64,000 bases of DNA from Ascaris suum (GCA_013433145.1 CM024176.1:3468849-3532848); one strand, 5' to 3'; shown: positions 35,687-49,600, counted from the stretch's first letter. The notes: generated from the letters alone by a model not told the origin. Numbers and translations are program-made.

Positions 35687-38602
35687 CTTACTAATTTAAA
35701 AGAGTGCGAAAGTGAAGAAACGTCTAGTATGTTTAGAATTTCGATTCGTCGGTTTAAAACATTTTTTGCTCACTAAAACGAGCTTCATGGATTTATTCAC
35801 TTGTTTAGGAGGCCGGTTTAGAATGAGTCAGTTCTTCAGTTGAGAGTATAGTATCGAGAAACAACATAAACCTCAAATTTTATTCTCTTTCTAAACGATT
35901 CTTTATGCTTATAGGATGGTTTTCATTTTTTTTTCAATTATTGCATTTCAAGCATCTAATAGTATATCTGTATTCAGGTTCACACCAGAGCAATTAGGTA
36001 TTATAACGACAAACGCGATGGCGTATTTAATTTTCGAAAATATTATTATATTTGTGACCAAATATGCAATGAATATTTCACAAGCACTCAGTCTATGGCA
36101 TTCACTAGCCTATAGCAGTTATAAATATGTCGGGTTCGTTTATTTCATTATTTATTTCCATTTTTCAATATATCACCTATCAGTTATGAGGTATAATAAT
36201 TCAATATTATATTTTCGCTAATTGGAGAATATTTGAATGTCCATAAGTGGTATATAAGTATGATACTGTTGACCCTATTTCCTCATTTAGTATTCATTTA
36301 GCGGAAGTACTCAAAAATTTACGGAAGTGACGATTGCGCCCTAATATGACTTATAATAAAGAAACTGTGAACAGTGGAACTCCAATAGAACCAAAGTGGT
36401 CATAGGATTAGGCTTGAACGAGTGCAAATTACAATCAAGAGATTTGCGTATCTGCTTTTAGTGTTGCTTAATAGTAAAATCTAGGTTTATCTCAGTCGTA
36501 AGCATTTCGCTTTATACGACAAGTATCCATTGATTTCATCGAGACATGTCCTTCTGGATAATAGATCAAAATTTCATTTGATCTTGCTTTTAAATACCAG
36601 ACCGTGAAATAGTGGACTCGTAGTTTACAGCAAAGCATTATAATTAACGAACCGAAAGACTGCCGACCAATCTTGAGCTTCGCCTATTTCCTATTGAAAT
36701 ATGTTTTCACGTAATTTGCACTATACAGTAACGTCCACCACAACGATCAGCGGTAGTTATCACTGTTGTTTTCTTCGTTTTTAAAGACAATGGCTTGAGA
36801 ATAATGTAATGTGAAGTTTAAATATGTAGTTCGTTGATGAGTGAAAAAAATCTGCTTAACAATTGTTAGTTGCCTGCTTTCATGATAAATTTTATTTCTA
36901 GGATGAACGTAAGTTTGTTGGCATTTCTTATTGGTGGAAAAACATTTTATTATCTTACACTCGCCTACACCTCATTGGCAATCGTCATATTTTTGGTTGG
37001 TGAATTTAATTTCTTTAGTAGATTATTGCTTTGTTGACCTTTATAGGTAATGTGCTTCTTTTGTCGGTATAACAATTGCTTATAGAAATCCAAGTGCTGT
37101 AGTCGGCTTAGTTTTTATATATTGGTCATTGGTAATATCGCTGCATAAAGTTGATCTAGAGTAGCTACCATTTGCTGCTGTAGCAACTTGACTGAAATTT
37201 TATATGAATTGCTGGAGTATTTAAAGGAATTTAATAGAACCAGAATGAGCAGTCCAGTGGGGTTAACGAGTTGATTCTAGATAAACAGGTATTCACAGGC
37301 AGAGCGGTCCCAGATTTTAGTAACTCCAAGTAGAAATGAGACGATATAAGTTGCTGCTCCGTCATGGTCGTGCCTCATCATTAACTTTTTTGAGGCACTT
37401 TAATGGATAACGCGTTATGCGAGTACTTTCTCTTCTTTTCTGCCTTTTATTGACGCAAACGCAGTAAAAAAATTTCTTTTCTACCGCACATTTTTTCAGT
37501 ATTGGACAGTGTACCATAAGCAGCTGAAGATGATCCTCTTGATGCATTCGTTCTCCTGAATCCCATTCCTCCCCTATCCTCCTCTACGTTTTCTCGAGAT
37601 GGGAACTGCTATAAGCCTTTTTCTCAACGGAGAGACATTTTCCCATCAATGGAATTGGCTGCGAAGTTTGTTTGAGACAAAGTTTTGCGTAGATGTTTCC
37701 AATGTTTTGCTTCAGTTGCGAACCGTGAAGAACTTCGTTTTGGACATTCAAAGTATGTATAGTTACGATGAAGGTAAAAAGCGTAAACTCTATCTTCTAC
37801 TTTTCATCTCGTTCACACAACCGTTCATAATGTGGTGGTTGACCAGGTTGGTTCTTGATTTTTTCGTCGAAAACGTTCAATAATTTTCTTTTCTTGGAAA
37901 GTGCTACTCTCGATTGAACTGAAATTAAGTTTTTAAAATATCAATGAGCGGTAAATTATTCTTTCATCTTGTTGACACTTTCTTGATAGATATCGATGAT
38001 CAGTTTTAGTAGAACTTGAATTGACTGAAATTTGAGAGACTATTGATTCGATTTTTGTTTAGAAAAGAATTTTTCTTTCCATATTGTCAAGCAGTTGATC
38101 TCGCCGAATCATTTATCTGTACGAGAGTCTTCTACAAGCGAAGGATTCCGTCTTGAGGTTTGCTGTATTGGTAAAAAAGAAGGCAATAAATGCAATCTAA
38201 TCGAAATACTTTCCGTTAATTTTCAGACGTGAACCAAGAGTCCATGCCTAAATCCAATTCGCCTCTCCTATCCTTGATTCAGGCTTGAATTGTGTTCCTT
38301 TATGCAAAGCTGTGTTTATTGTTTGGGTGCCTAGCTAGCTTCTTCTTCAGAGTGGATGGTTTGATTGAATATTTTATTTTCGTTTAATGCATTAACCTAC
38401 ATTGTTCCTTCATGTTTAATGTGAGCCTATATGCTCAATATGAACTGATTTTAGCGATGTGACGGCATTTATGCCACGAAAATTGGGTTTCGCACAATTG
38501 GCACTCTCTGGAATGGGTTTGAATGAAGCGGTCAGCAAAGGTCAGGTACCACTCTTACCTGATGGTGAGGTCGATTACGAAGCGCTTCTCAAAATGCCAT
38601 AG
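32438..38602 (+). CDS. yif-1: YIF1 family protein, ER-Golgi transport
   Basis: YIF1 works with YIP1 and Rab GTPases in ER-Golgi membrane traffic (family knowledge). Exons: 32438-32553, 33068-33240, 33862-33974, 34844-34948, 35425-35564, 35978-36133, 36902-36995, 37716-37846, 38455-38602. All phases agree, giving about 391 residues. Visible: a Gln/Gly/Pro-rich cytosolic N-terminus starting [34 protein letters not shown]; the conserved core [19 protein letters not shown]; then [20 protein letters not shown] leading into the first membrane span near residue 198; [39 protein letters not shown]. The C-terminal cytosolic tail (exon 38455-38602) ends DYEALLKMP. If the last intron (donor AG|GTTGGT at 37847) is retained, reading continues to a stop at 37881-37883, so two C-termini are possible. 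The start lies 4 nt after TTTAAG, a possible trans-splice site. Confidence 0.94.
35600..35683. repeat. (TA)n microsatellite, about 84 bp
   Basis: Pure TA array starting about 36 bp after the donor that ends the YIF1 exon 35425-35564. Confidence 0.97.
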
Positions 38603-38743
38603 AAGTGAGAACGATTTTACGAATGATGCTGCATGTTCGTATTGTTGTAATCGCTGTTGCTATCCTCAGAGGTCATCTATGCAAATGTATCGAACTTGTT
38701 TCAACTGAATGGAAGTCTTTTATTTGCTCACCTTCGAATAAGA

Positions 38744-38749
38744 AATAAA
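38744..38749 (+). terminator. poly(A) signal of YIF1
   Basis: AATAAA, 142 nt after the YIF1 stop at 38600-38602; a second AATAAA-like motif follows near 38800. It fits the spliced C-terminal exon being the transcript end. Confidence 0.55.
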
Positions 38750-39140
38750 TCAACGATATTGTGAAAATTTTTATTTACGAATTTTTTCTGCGAGATTTAT
38801 GAAATAAAAAATAATTAAAAGCATTTACAAAGGATAATTTCTATTGTTTTCTATGCGATTACATCAACGTTTTGATAGGAAAATATTTTATTGATGAGTA
38901 ATAATTTTATTACGAATATTTTTTTTTATTCATTTGGATATATATAAATGAAATTTTTATTATTTTTCACGTAATTTTTTAAAATTTTTTAAATGATTCA
39001 ATTCTTTTTTTTTTCAGTTCAAATTTCTCGATTTATTTTTCTCGAAAATCTCAATGCAAACATCATAATATTTTGATGTTTGTGGCTGTTTTTATTTGAT
39101 TGCAAAGAAGTCAAAAATGATGTGATCGATGCAAAAATTT

Positions 39141-39171
<31 letters not shown>

Positions 39172-39934
39172 AGAACGCACATTTATAGATGATAAACATA
39201 TTTTCTTTTCAATGTTTTTGAAATATTTTGAATGGTTATGAGAGAAAAACGATCGATTGAATTGTTGCATAGGGATGCTGTCAGTGCTATCAGTGTGAAA
39301 CCAGTGCTCTGAGGCGGTTATATGCACGTGTATTTAGTTGAGCGGGAAGGTGGGGAGAAATATGGGGTGAAAATGGGAAGAAGGAGGGAATATCATAGCT
39401 TTTTTTTGCAAATTTCCAATGATTTATGGCAGAGAATGCCTATAAATTAGAGAATGACTGTTATGTCTTTTGATTTTGATTAAAATTTTTGATACAATTA
39501 TTGCATATGATAGTGTTGATTGACATTATTCGATTATCATAGTCAAAAAAACAATCCACACGTAGGCAGTAATGCCAATATGCGCCTTATTTTTGTTTGT
39601 TTCATTCGATGTATGCTTATCGTTTTGAGTATTGAGGGGGATTGAATTCTCATTGCATTATCTGTTGATTATCACTACACCTGTTGATAGGTATTTAAAG
39701 TCGAACGGTGTCGAGTTATTGGATGAGAGTCTCTTTTCAGTGCGATTAAAAATATTTTTTGAGCGTTTTTTGTTGGTGGTTCAGTGTCATTTGAACATTT
39801 GATGTGCTTATATTGGTCCTTTTTGACTATAATATTTGATATGTTTCACTAATCGCGAAATTCATTTCCGGTCGATGCGTCTTCTAAGCTATTGCCTATC
39901 GTCTTGAGGGCATGGTCGGAGAGGGGAGACCGGA

Positions 39935-39947
39935 GGGGGGGGGGGGG
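39935..39947. repeat. poly-G tract (13)
   Basis: Thirteen G in a row within a purine-rich stretch, intergenic. Confidence 0.9.
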
Positions 39948-41669
39948 TGAGGCGGGAGATAAAGCGAAAATGTTGTTTATAGAGACTATATATTTTTTAA
40001 TATGAGCGAACTATTTTTTCTTCCCCTAAAATTAATTGATACAACAGTGTTCTTCGAATTGTTTTGTTGTCATTGTTGTTGTTTCTTATATTACTATATA
40101 AATGGGGGCATCTTTTATTTGTATATCAAATTTGGGTTTTGGTTTTTTCTCTGTACTGTTTTTTTCTTTCTTCTTTTCGGTCTTTTATTTGTTTGTTTGT
40201 TTGTTTGTTTCTCCGAAAATTATCTCATGCTTATGAAAGTAAATTTCGTTTTTTTTTTTTTTTCTATCTGCTATTTTTTCCTCTCAGTTTATTCTTTATT
40301 TAATTATAATTTATTATTCTTATCTAAATGGAATAAATAAAACTTCAAATATTTCATTTTGAGATGAATTTATTGACGTTCTAATCGTGTAAAACTTTAT
40401 ATTAAATAACTTTTTTTTCGTTATTTTGTCTCAGAAAAAAGTGTTCTATTATGTGTCGAATTTTTCTTGATTGCTTTCGCGTATCAACTTGAAGATTTCT
40501 TCGTATAAATATGAGAAATCATTGCAATATTTGCCTTAACTCGATAGATAATGTGAGTCTTTCTTACATTTGGAAAGAGGGTAAAAGATTTGCAAAGTTC
40601 GATATAGCCGGAAAAGAATCTAGTATTACCGAATCGAAATGATGAAAATTGTAATAGTGTCGTTGTATAACTTTGTTAACATTGTGGGAGATTGTCGGGG
40701 GTTTTTTTTTCGGTAATTTGCTATAATTATCGGAATGTTGTTTAAGAATTTCTACGCATAGAAAATGTTATTCCATTTTTCCTTGTTTAGTAATCGCAGA
40801 ATCGCCGTTCGAATTTGCAAAGTGCTGATTTTTTTTTGCTTCCATTTCGAGAAATAGCAAATTTTCCGTTGTCTTGAATTTCCGCTCCGAACCCATAGAA
40901 TGATGCATATTAATGAATTTTATTTTATTTTATTTTTTCTTAAATTTAAGGTTTTTGTAATAAGTATTTTCGTAATAAGTTGGAAGAAGTATTTTCGACA
41001 TTTTTCTTGATTTGTGAAAATATGCACTTTTCTTCTCTATCACACATTCTAGAGTCGTCGTGAACTTTATCCTCCTCTTTTTTTTGCTTTTATTGATAAG
41101 CAATAAAAGACAGTCGACTGGTTTTCGTATCTATTTTGGCGCTACTTCAACTTGACAGAGGAAAAAAAAAGAGAAAATCGTAGACGACATATATCGGCAA
41201 CACTTTTTGCACAAAATTTTACGAGTACGCATGTCAATGGCGCTACGCTCTCATTTCATATAAAAAGGTGAACTTGTACTTTAAGCAGTATTGATCGATT
41301 GGTCATTGTGCTAATATTATAAAAATCAACCTTTAACAAGGTATTAGGTTTGAAGTTTATAATAAGGGGCCGTTGTTGACATATTACTCATTTTGCTGTT
41401 GTGTCGATTAGCACATTTTCTATATTCCTTTGTGTTGAATTATTTCTCTTTTAGACATATTTTAGGTGCAGTGGAGGAGGGGGAGAGGTAAAAGGGAAGA
41501 AGAGGGGAGAGGAGTCGGGGAAAGGTTTTCTTTAAAGGTATTTACTGTTGGCTAGAAAATCTTGCAATATATGTTATTCATCTCTCAAAGTACGCAATTG
41601 CTTTGCGATTAGTTTAATTTATTGCAATTAACGGATGAATAGATGAAGCGGTTGATTGCCAAATAAGAG

Positions 41670-42490
41670 AGTTGGATTCAGCTATCCAAGTTCTGAGCTT
41701 GATTACCAAAAAATAATAGTCGAGTTAACCAAGGGATGAGATCTCTTGTTCAGGTCTTAAGCTCGGTCGTCGAAGGCACTTCAGTCCGGCCGTCTAAGGG
41801 TTAAGGTTAGTTATCTGCGAATTCCTCTCAGTTGTTTAAGATTTGAGCATATTTATGTAATATTTGAGATGATTTGTCTCAGATCTGAGTGGGGATGTCG
41901 GAGATTTGAGCTTAACTACTCTTGTGACTGGCAGCGTCGAAGTGGAGGGGAAAGGGTGTAGGCAGAAGGCAGGAGCCGCTAACCAGAGCCCGCAAGATAG
42001 AAGTAGGTTATGGGGGAGCATCTTGGCCGTCGAACACGAATGGAACCAAAGACATACAAAGGGGGCGAAGCCCGAGTTATATGGGCCCAGATCTCGCATG
42101 GGGAGGCACGAGAGCACATAAGTGGAACAGTGACATTATGTGAAGAACAATAAAAAAGGACGGATTTTACGAACATATTTGGCCACTGCGGCGTTAGATC
42201 ACAAGCAGATATCTTGAATTGGCTGGTCGGTGCCATATCCAATGACTGCTTAGAATTTGAGCCTAGCTATTTGAGGTTTAAGGTCAGTCATCTAATGCCT
42301 GAGGTAATTGAGCTCAGTTATCTGAGACTTGAGCTCACTCACCAAAAATCTCGGCCCAGCTCTCTGAGATTCGACCGGAGTTGCCTTGTATTTGAGTTCA
42401 GCTGTTAGAATTTTAAACCCAATTTGAGTTCGAGCTGATTTACTTGAAGTGCTCATCTATGATTTGAGCTCATTTATCTGATGTGCTCGT
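41670..42490. repeat. degenerate 21-bp minisatellite, interrupted
   Basis: Roughly 21-bp units resembling TTTGAGCTCAGTTATCTGAG run in tandem with much divergence from about 41670 to 41930 and again from about 42245 to 42490. Between the two halves lies copy 2 of the dispersed repeat. The period is clearest at 41800-41930 and 42245-42420. Confidence 0.75.
41931..42237. repeat. dispersed repeat, copy 2
   Basis: Partner of 29020-29341, in the same orientation, about three quarters identical in the best blocks by eye. Local GC content is higher than in the flanks. Its position splits the minisatellite, which suggests insertion into it. Confidence 0.8.
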
Positions 42491-42983
42491 TTCAAGGTGA
42501 AGATACATTCATTATGTAACTGATAGTCGTAATCATTTTCTATACTTCTTTACGGAAGTTTCTGCAAAATGAAAATATTTCGTTATATCTGTTCTTATTA
42601 TATCAAAATCGTGGAATATTATCGAATCGCATTACACTGAATCTATCATCTATCACTTGCATCAATGCCTACGTGGAAGTGATACATGCCGGAGGGCTTG
42701 GATTGGGGGAGGGGGGGGAAGGTGAGAGGAAATTGAGTCAGAAAGGCAACATGATGTTTTATCATTTTTTTAAACTTTTATGGGTGTGTAAACTTATCGA
42801 TATCAGACACAAGTTGATGAGAGAAAGCTGTATAATTGCCAGCAATCTGTAAAAATAATACTCTAAAGGTGATTATCGTCTAATAACTGTTTAGTTCATT
42901 GATACTTCGATAACTGTTTAGTACAAAAAGAAAAAAAAATCAGTATGTTCGTTAATTGAGGTGATTTAATTTGTTTAGCTTTA

Positions 42984-42990
42984 TTTCTAG
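42984..42990 (+). promoter_or_regulatory. splice acceptor just before the acyltransferase start
   Basis: TTTCTAG ends at 42990, 6 nt before the ATG at 42997. It could be a spliced-leader acceptor or the end of a 5' UTR intron; no upstream coding exon was seen. Confidence 0.4.
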
Positions 42991-42996
42991 GTACAA

Positions 42997-45900
42997 ATGA
43001 TGTCGATGGATGGCGATTCAACTTGTTGCTTGTGTATAATAGCACCTGTATTGCTATTGCTGGTTTTTGTATTGTGTTGCGTTTCGACGAATAATGTTTG
43101 CTCTTATTATATCAAAATGACAGCACTTTATTTAACGATCATGATGAATGCGATTGTTTGCGCTATCATCTGCACACCTATTCGTTTTTTTGGAGATGTA
43201 GGCTCGATTTATTCTTTTTCTTTTGTTGAATACCTCTATATTTTTCAATCAATGTTATATGTTGCTTAGACAGGGTGAGGGTTGAGAAGGGAAAGGGGAG
43301 GTAAAAACTAGAAAGAAACATAATTTGTGTTCTTCTTCAACCTGATGTCATAAATCTAGATCGTTCCAGTTATGTACCGCTATTCGAAAAATATTGAAAT
43401 TGCAGAAAATTTCTCGCGTATGGAAACTCTTTCAACCAAAGGAATGAGCAAAAAAAAACTTCAGCGGGGTTAGGCCATTAGAGCTAACGAGAAAAAAGCA
43501 CCGGAAGGAGAGGGTGAGAGTATGATATTATTTAAAACTTTTTCAAGAATTATTCAAAGTTTTAGAAAGAGTTCTGGAAAGACTATGCAATGAGATCAGA
43601 AGGAATTTAGAGGAAGTAATTACTTCCACCTAGGGAATGATCGACATCCAAGGTGGTGAATCATACAATTTAGAGAAATTGGAAATTACCTTCTCTAAAT
43701 CCTGGGAGACGATCACTGCCGTCGATCTCTTTTTGTTCATCAAAGTTCTTAGCCACCCGCTTATAAACCTCCGGTTTCTTTTTTCAGACAGCAAAAGTGA
43801 TATTTAATCTATTCGGAGTATTCTCGTCATGGACGGGAGTGCAGTGTGATGCACGTCACTTGGAGTACTTTCAAACGGATGCGCCATATGTTGTCGTTGC
43901 AAACCATCAAGTGAGTTTTCCACTCATATTATCTCATCTCTTTTGTGCATTTCATTATAGAATTATCTCGAATCAAGTTAGCTTATTTGTAAAGATTTAA
44001 ATGCATTAAATTTAAATATCTGGGCCATTTTCGTTTTATTTGCATTCGACTTGTGTGAAAATTATGTTTTCTAAACTACTATTTTTTTCTGGATATATGA
44101 CTAAAAAGTTGGGCGCTGTTAATTGCAATGGCGATGCCTATGCTTGTAAAAGAGAAAAAAGGAAGAACAGTTAAGTATTTCCCACGAAACTCCACCATAC
44201 GTATACCTCCTTTAGTTTCGATCCTTTAAAACGGGTTCTTATTGATAATTGTGATCCTGAATGATGATATTGTAGCGCGCCGTCAACCAACTTATAGGAA
44301 TATGCATTCAATTTGAAACTGTGGTGAAATATATTTATAGAAGAGGGTTTTTATTTCAAATCCCCTCCCCCCCCCCTCCCTCCCTTCAATACACTCGTTA
44401 ATTAATATATAATGCTCACTATCAGTCACGGTAAATGCGTAATTTTATTGAAAGTATTACAGTGCGATAAGAATGCATCGTTGCTGTTAGAGTTTTTTAC
44501 TTTTTTCTTTAATAGCAACGTTTATTTTCCTCCGCAGTAAGAATTTATTCTGTCGATATTTTGCATCCCTTTTTACGAACTCCTATTTACCACTATATTT
44601 TGTTATTTCAAGAAGTATTTATCTAACAATACTTTTATTCCTTTCTTAATTTGTTTTTTTTTCGTTTCCCATATTCTGATGAAAGTTTATTTTTCCTTTT
44701 CTTTCAATTTTCTATTTTCAGAGTTCTGTTGATCTAGTCGTCATGTCATGTGTTTGGCCTCCAAATTGCACAATTATGATGAAGAAGTCATTACGTTGGG
44801 TTCCATTCTTCAACTATACTGCATATATAGTTTGTCACTTTTTCACTCTCTCATGAATTTATCAAAATAGGCAGCGTTTCGTATAGATTGATTTAATGAA
44901 AATTTTCGTTTAATCGTTGATTGATTAATTAATTAGTTTACTTCTTAACTGAGCCGATATTCATATGTTCAATCGATACAGGAAATTCGTCTCGTTGATG
45001 AGTATACATCTTCTCTGCTCACCGCACGTCGCCTCCCTCTTCTGCAATTGTGGACTAATAGGTAGAAAGTTGTGGATCAATTCCGGGCTAAGACGGCAGT
45101 TGGCTAATTAAATATAATGGAAAGAGATAGAGCTGAAGATTAATAAAACAATGAAAAAAGTCGATGAAAAAAATTTTTCCCAGTCTCGAAACTTTCGTTC
45201 ATCAATTACTATCACAACTAAATCAGGTTATTCAGAGATGATAAGATCTATAAATTTCTTTCCAATAATATAACCTAAACTTTAAATCCACACAAGTGAA
45301 GAATATCTGAGTGCTGAGATATATGTTATTCATACTTCAGGCGAATACAATTTTTGTGGATCGGTTTAATCACAAGAAAGCAATGCATTCGTTGGAGGAG
45401 TGTGTCAATAAGATTGTCACCAAGAAATTGAGCCTCTTCGTATTTCCTGAGGGGACAAGAAATCGCGAAGGCGGTCTACTACCATTTAAAAAAGGCGCTT
45501 TTAACGTTGCGGTCAAGGTAGATATTGATTTGTCAGTGGTAATGTGATTGTGAGGTCGGTGATAAGGTAGACATTTACCTGTGAAATTGTCATCATACTA
45601 ATTTCACTTTATGTAGCCGATCATTTCTATATCCGTTAGATGTGTGCGCAGTGTATGTCGATGTTTGGTTATATGATGGTTCGTAGACTGTGATATATGT
45701 GATGAATAGTCTAGGAGGGTTATATGTCAAGTGCATGTCAGCTTATCACTTTTTCAGTACATCTTGTAGGTTATTGATCGAGATGACCATAAACCTCACA
45801 TGAGGTTTTTTTTTTAAAATTTATTATGATTTTCTGTGGTTCCTATATAATCGATGTGATTCGCTATTGTTAGTATTGCGATTAAGAAGGCTTTTCTTTA

Positions 45901-46680
45901 AGGCTGGTATACCAATTATTCCACTCGTAATTTCCTCATATAAGCCATTCTACGAGAAAGAAAAACACTATTTTGCCAATTCGGGATACGTTATTGCCGA
46001 GGTAATGGAACCGATATCGACGAAAGGAGTACGTTCTTGTTTCATTTTCTTCTTGAAATATGCGCTAGTGCTAGTGCACTTAGTGTATATACAATTTATT
46101 CATCGGTCTGAAAGCTTCGCTTATGAATGTTTTTTTAATGCCACTGATGAAATCTACAGCACCTGTAGATAAAATCTACAGGACCGTTAATTTTGGTTTT
46201 GTTTACATGCTCGATGACACTGAAGCTCTGAGCTGCGAGTATATTACTGAATAATCCTGGAATAATAAATTATACATTTAATCATTGACGAGGCTGCATT
46301 TATCATCTGTATAGGAGAGGTTGGAGGGTGTGTAACTAAAGAGGTTTTTAACTTAGCTTAAGCGAATTGACGATAGACGATTTGAGTATACGCGAATAAG
46401 TTTGATTGTTAGCAATGCTTGATTGTTTTATTTCTTTTTAAGTGGATATATTCTAATATGTTCGAATTCAGCAATGTTCTGGTCAGTGTCGAATTCTTAA
46501 GCATAAGAAGCTCATTGTTCTAATCTAATTTCGCTTTAGTTAACGCTTGATGACGTACCAAAGTTGACGGAAGAGGTGAGGGAAAAGATGATAGTAACAT
46601 TTGACCGCATAAGTGCTGAAGCTGCGAACGAATTCGCCAAGCGAACTGCCGCAAACGAGGGAAGCAAGAAGAGCGATTAA
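42997..46680 (+). CDS. 1-acyl-sn-glycerol-3-phosphate acyltransferase (AGPAT/acl family)
   Basis: Converts lysophosphatidic acid to phosphatidic acid with acyl-CoA, in ER-membrane phospholipid and triacylglycerol synthesis (family knowledge). Exons: 42997-43197, 43788-43910, 44722-44829, 45341-45517, 45903-46028, 46540-46680. All are phase 0, giving 291 residues, the usual length for AGPAT1/2-type enzymes. Two hydrophobic segments near residues 12-31 and 40-60 anchor the N-terminus. Catalytic block I is NHQSSVD (residues 106-112), split by an intron after NHQ. Block II is NTIFVDRF (about 146-153), block III FPEGTRNREGG (from 179), block IV IPIIPLVISSY (about 206-216). The C-terminus LDDVPKLTEEVREKM matches AGPAT1/2 rather than the AGPAT3-5 or GPAT groups. 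Two ATG codons lie in tandem at 42997 and 43000; the first is given. Nematode relatives are acl-1/acl-2; which one cannot be told. Confidence 0.95.
44367..44376. repeat. poly-C tract (10)
   Basis: Ten C within a longer C/T-rich run, inside intron 2 of the acyltransferase gene. Confidence 0.85.
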
Positions 46681-49600
46681 GTCAGTTTGCTTTATTTTAA
46701 CGTTTGAATAAAAGTTGCATAATATTAGCGATAAGAATTTTTTTGTCGTTTGATAACGAAGAAGGATGGAGAATTGTGGACATCGTCGATTTCTTTTGTA
46801 GCATTCTCATTTTCTGTGCTAGGGTTGGGAGGTAACTTTTCATTGTGGACGTTGTGTTTTAAAGTATTTCTCACTTCGAAAGCAACTTAGCTGTCCTGAT
46901 AGGTATTGATGCTATTGCTTGTGTACGCCGCATTTTGGTAGAGCTGAGCGACTTTACTCCCTAATGAAGAACCGAAACGGATAGAGGGAGTACAACCGAC
47001 GTCATTTTGAAATGGACAGAAGCAGGGTGACTAGAAATCTGAATTAATTACATTGTGCTTTTGCTTTTGGAGATGGCCTCGTTGACGGTAGAGCTTTTGA
47101 TTCGAAATAGATGGCACATCCCGTTCAATCGCTCCAAATTTTGCGCATCCTTGTCATCTTTCCGACCATGATTTTGGCAAGTCTATGGTGAAACCTTCTA
47201 GTCTGTCATATTAAAGCGAAGGCCAAAGCACCGAATATGTGTTTCTTTGATAATTGCAAGGAAGAAAATAATACAATTAATGGTGACAATATTTTGAGAT
47301 TAAAATTTTGCGCGCGACATTCGTTTACGATCGACAATCGTATGGAGTTTATTTCGAGATGATGCTTATTCAGTAAGATGTTTCCATATAATTACCTCAT
47401 GACGATCTTAGTGTTTATTAACAATGCTGTAAATTCAACAAGTTTTTGCAGCATATTTTATGATAAGTTTCATATTGTTTTGCTGCGAAGCATTTATCTT
47501 TATTATTGCTTTCTCATATATTGTTCACATATGACAGCATACAGTTGGATGCATTTTTAGAGCGTACTGTTTTTCGCATTCTTTGATAATCGTTAGTTTC
47601 CAAAAAATTCCAACGTATAGTTTATATAGTTAGTTTTTTTTTATTGTGGCTTTTTTGCCTACAAAATTAGAGAACAGCCATTATAGCTTAACTTTCATCC
47701 GCCTCCTCTACAATCATTTGAATCTAACTCTTACCTGCCTAGGGTGCGATCACCTGAACTTAGTTTTTATCTACCTAGAAAAAGTCCCTCTAACTTGAAT
47801 TTCACCTGTCAACATTACAATCACCTTAACTTAGTTTTTACCTGCTTCTGATGGTTGAATTACTATCAGTGAACGAAAAGGTAGTATTAATATTGGTATT
47901 TAAAAGTTGCCGTTTTTTAAGCAAAAGCAATTTTGAGGCAAATTTTAATCAGTTATCGTCATTAATTGCCGTAAAAAGTACTAATGAAATCTAACGTTGT
48001 AGCAAATGGCAGTTGAAAATTTGAACTTTCTGTTATGTTGGTATATTTTACTGAATTTTGAAGCCTTCTGTTTTCTAGTGTATTGGTCTGAAGTCTGCTT
48101 CGTCACAGCAATTTTAATTGTAATATTGAGCTCAGCTTGAATGTTATATTCGTTTTTTTCTTTTCATTTATAGGCATGCTTTCATTTAATGTAATGTATA
48201 TTACTATAGTGCTCAATGATTTTTTTCTATAAGCATAAGGCTTAGATGTTTTCAAGACATCCAGCATATTGCTTCGAATGAAGTCGCGATTTCTTAAATG
48301 ACCTCCTTCTTTTCAATAGGCCTTCCCATTCGAAAGTTTTGGGAGAGAAGTATCACCCCTCTCGAAAATTTTACATCTGTCCACTTATCACAAAGAGTTT
48401 TTTTTTTTTCAAAAATGAGTTATTTCTGTGCATTAGAAAATGATGTGCTATTTTTTGTCTCGTGAAAATTTCTAGAAAGGGAATAATTTCATCGCAGTGA
48501 AATCTCTTCTCAAGGAAATCCAAAAATTTAGGAGGAGCGGGAAATTTACGAATCCAAAGGTTTTATTCGAAGCAATTTTTAAAGCATTTTTTTCCATATG
48601 TTCTTCTATAGTGCGGCCATAGAGGAAACTTGTTTTAATTAATTGTTATATGAATTAGTCTTCCCGAGTATTTTAAAATCGGAGGTCATGCTGATCCACA
48701 GCCTTATTTGGCATATGGTCTTTCTGCATACAACAAATCTATCTCCGCGATGCTGAAATCATTTTGTTTTATTTTCATGGAACCGTAAAATGCAATTGAT
48801 GGCATACTAGTTTGCAAGTAAGTGTAAGTAGCAGTACATTCTTAAACTTCTAGTCTGCTATTTGCGGAACCGGAAAACGGAAAATAACTCGTAATCGTTA
48901 ATGCAAAGTTTCCGGATCGGAAAAAACACAACTTATGGATGATACGTCAGTAAACGTTGATAATTCTTGAAAGTACTCTGATTGCAGTATGATCACTATG
49001 CTTTGAAATAACGACGAATATATTAATTTTGAATTATAAATAAATGATAGCGTTGCTTTAATTTCTGTACACCTAATAGCACAATAAAGATAACAACGGC
49101 AACAATTGTTTTAATTTCCAATAATCGGTTGTTTTCAGCCTCAAGGAAATATCATAGAAACCCGCGTATTGTACGATGATCGCCATATATAATCAGCGAT
49201 TGTCACTGAATAAAAAAAATCATATACAATAAAAGAGACATACGAGAATTGCAATTGCTAATGTTATAGAGACGCTTTTCATATTTGAGAGTACGCTTTT
49301 TTTTTAATATAGCGTTGTAACATTTCATCGAATGAAACTAATTAGAAACTGGTTGAATAAACGTGAAAGGTGCTTCTCCTTAGAACGGATTTAGTTTAAG
49401 TTTGTGATCTAGCTTAATGCTGTTCGAAAAAAAAGAATATTCAAATTAACGGCTACGATTTGATTAGATTTGATTACGATTTGATTAGAAATTGGTTTTA
49501 ATCAGATCTCTTTTGCGGGCAGGATTTGAGCGCTAACTATGTGGATATGGGTTAAGCTTCATCTGTTGACCACCTTAAATTAGACGATAGCAAAGACCAG

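Larger units (their letters stand above)
38603..42996. other. intergenic DNA between YIF1 and the acyltransferase gene
   Basis: No gene recognised. The region is T-rich on the plus strand, with a 23-T run at 39146-39168 and a 13-G run at 39935-39947. Long open frames such as 40002-40340 are Phe/Leu-rich products of poly-T and not credible. It includes the degenerate minisatellite and the second dispersed repeat, listed separately. Confidence 0.5.

Noticed and set aside
40002..40340. Phe/Leu-rich 112-codon plus-strand frame
   Set aside because: It comes from poly-T-rich DNA. The hydrophobic look is compositional, and overlapping frames are equally open.
41906..42242. Related peptides encoded by both copies of the dispersed repeat
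   Set aside because: Frames differ in length and are open on both strands; the similarity is explained by the shared nucleotide sequence.
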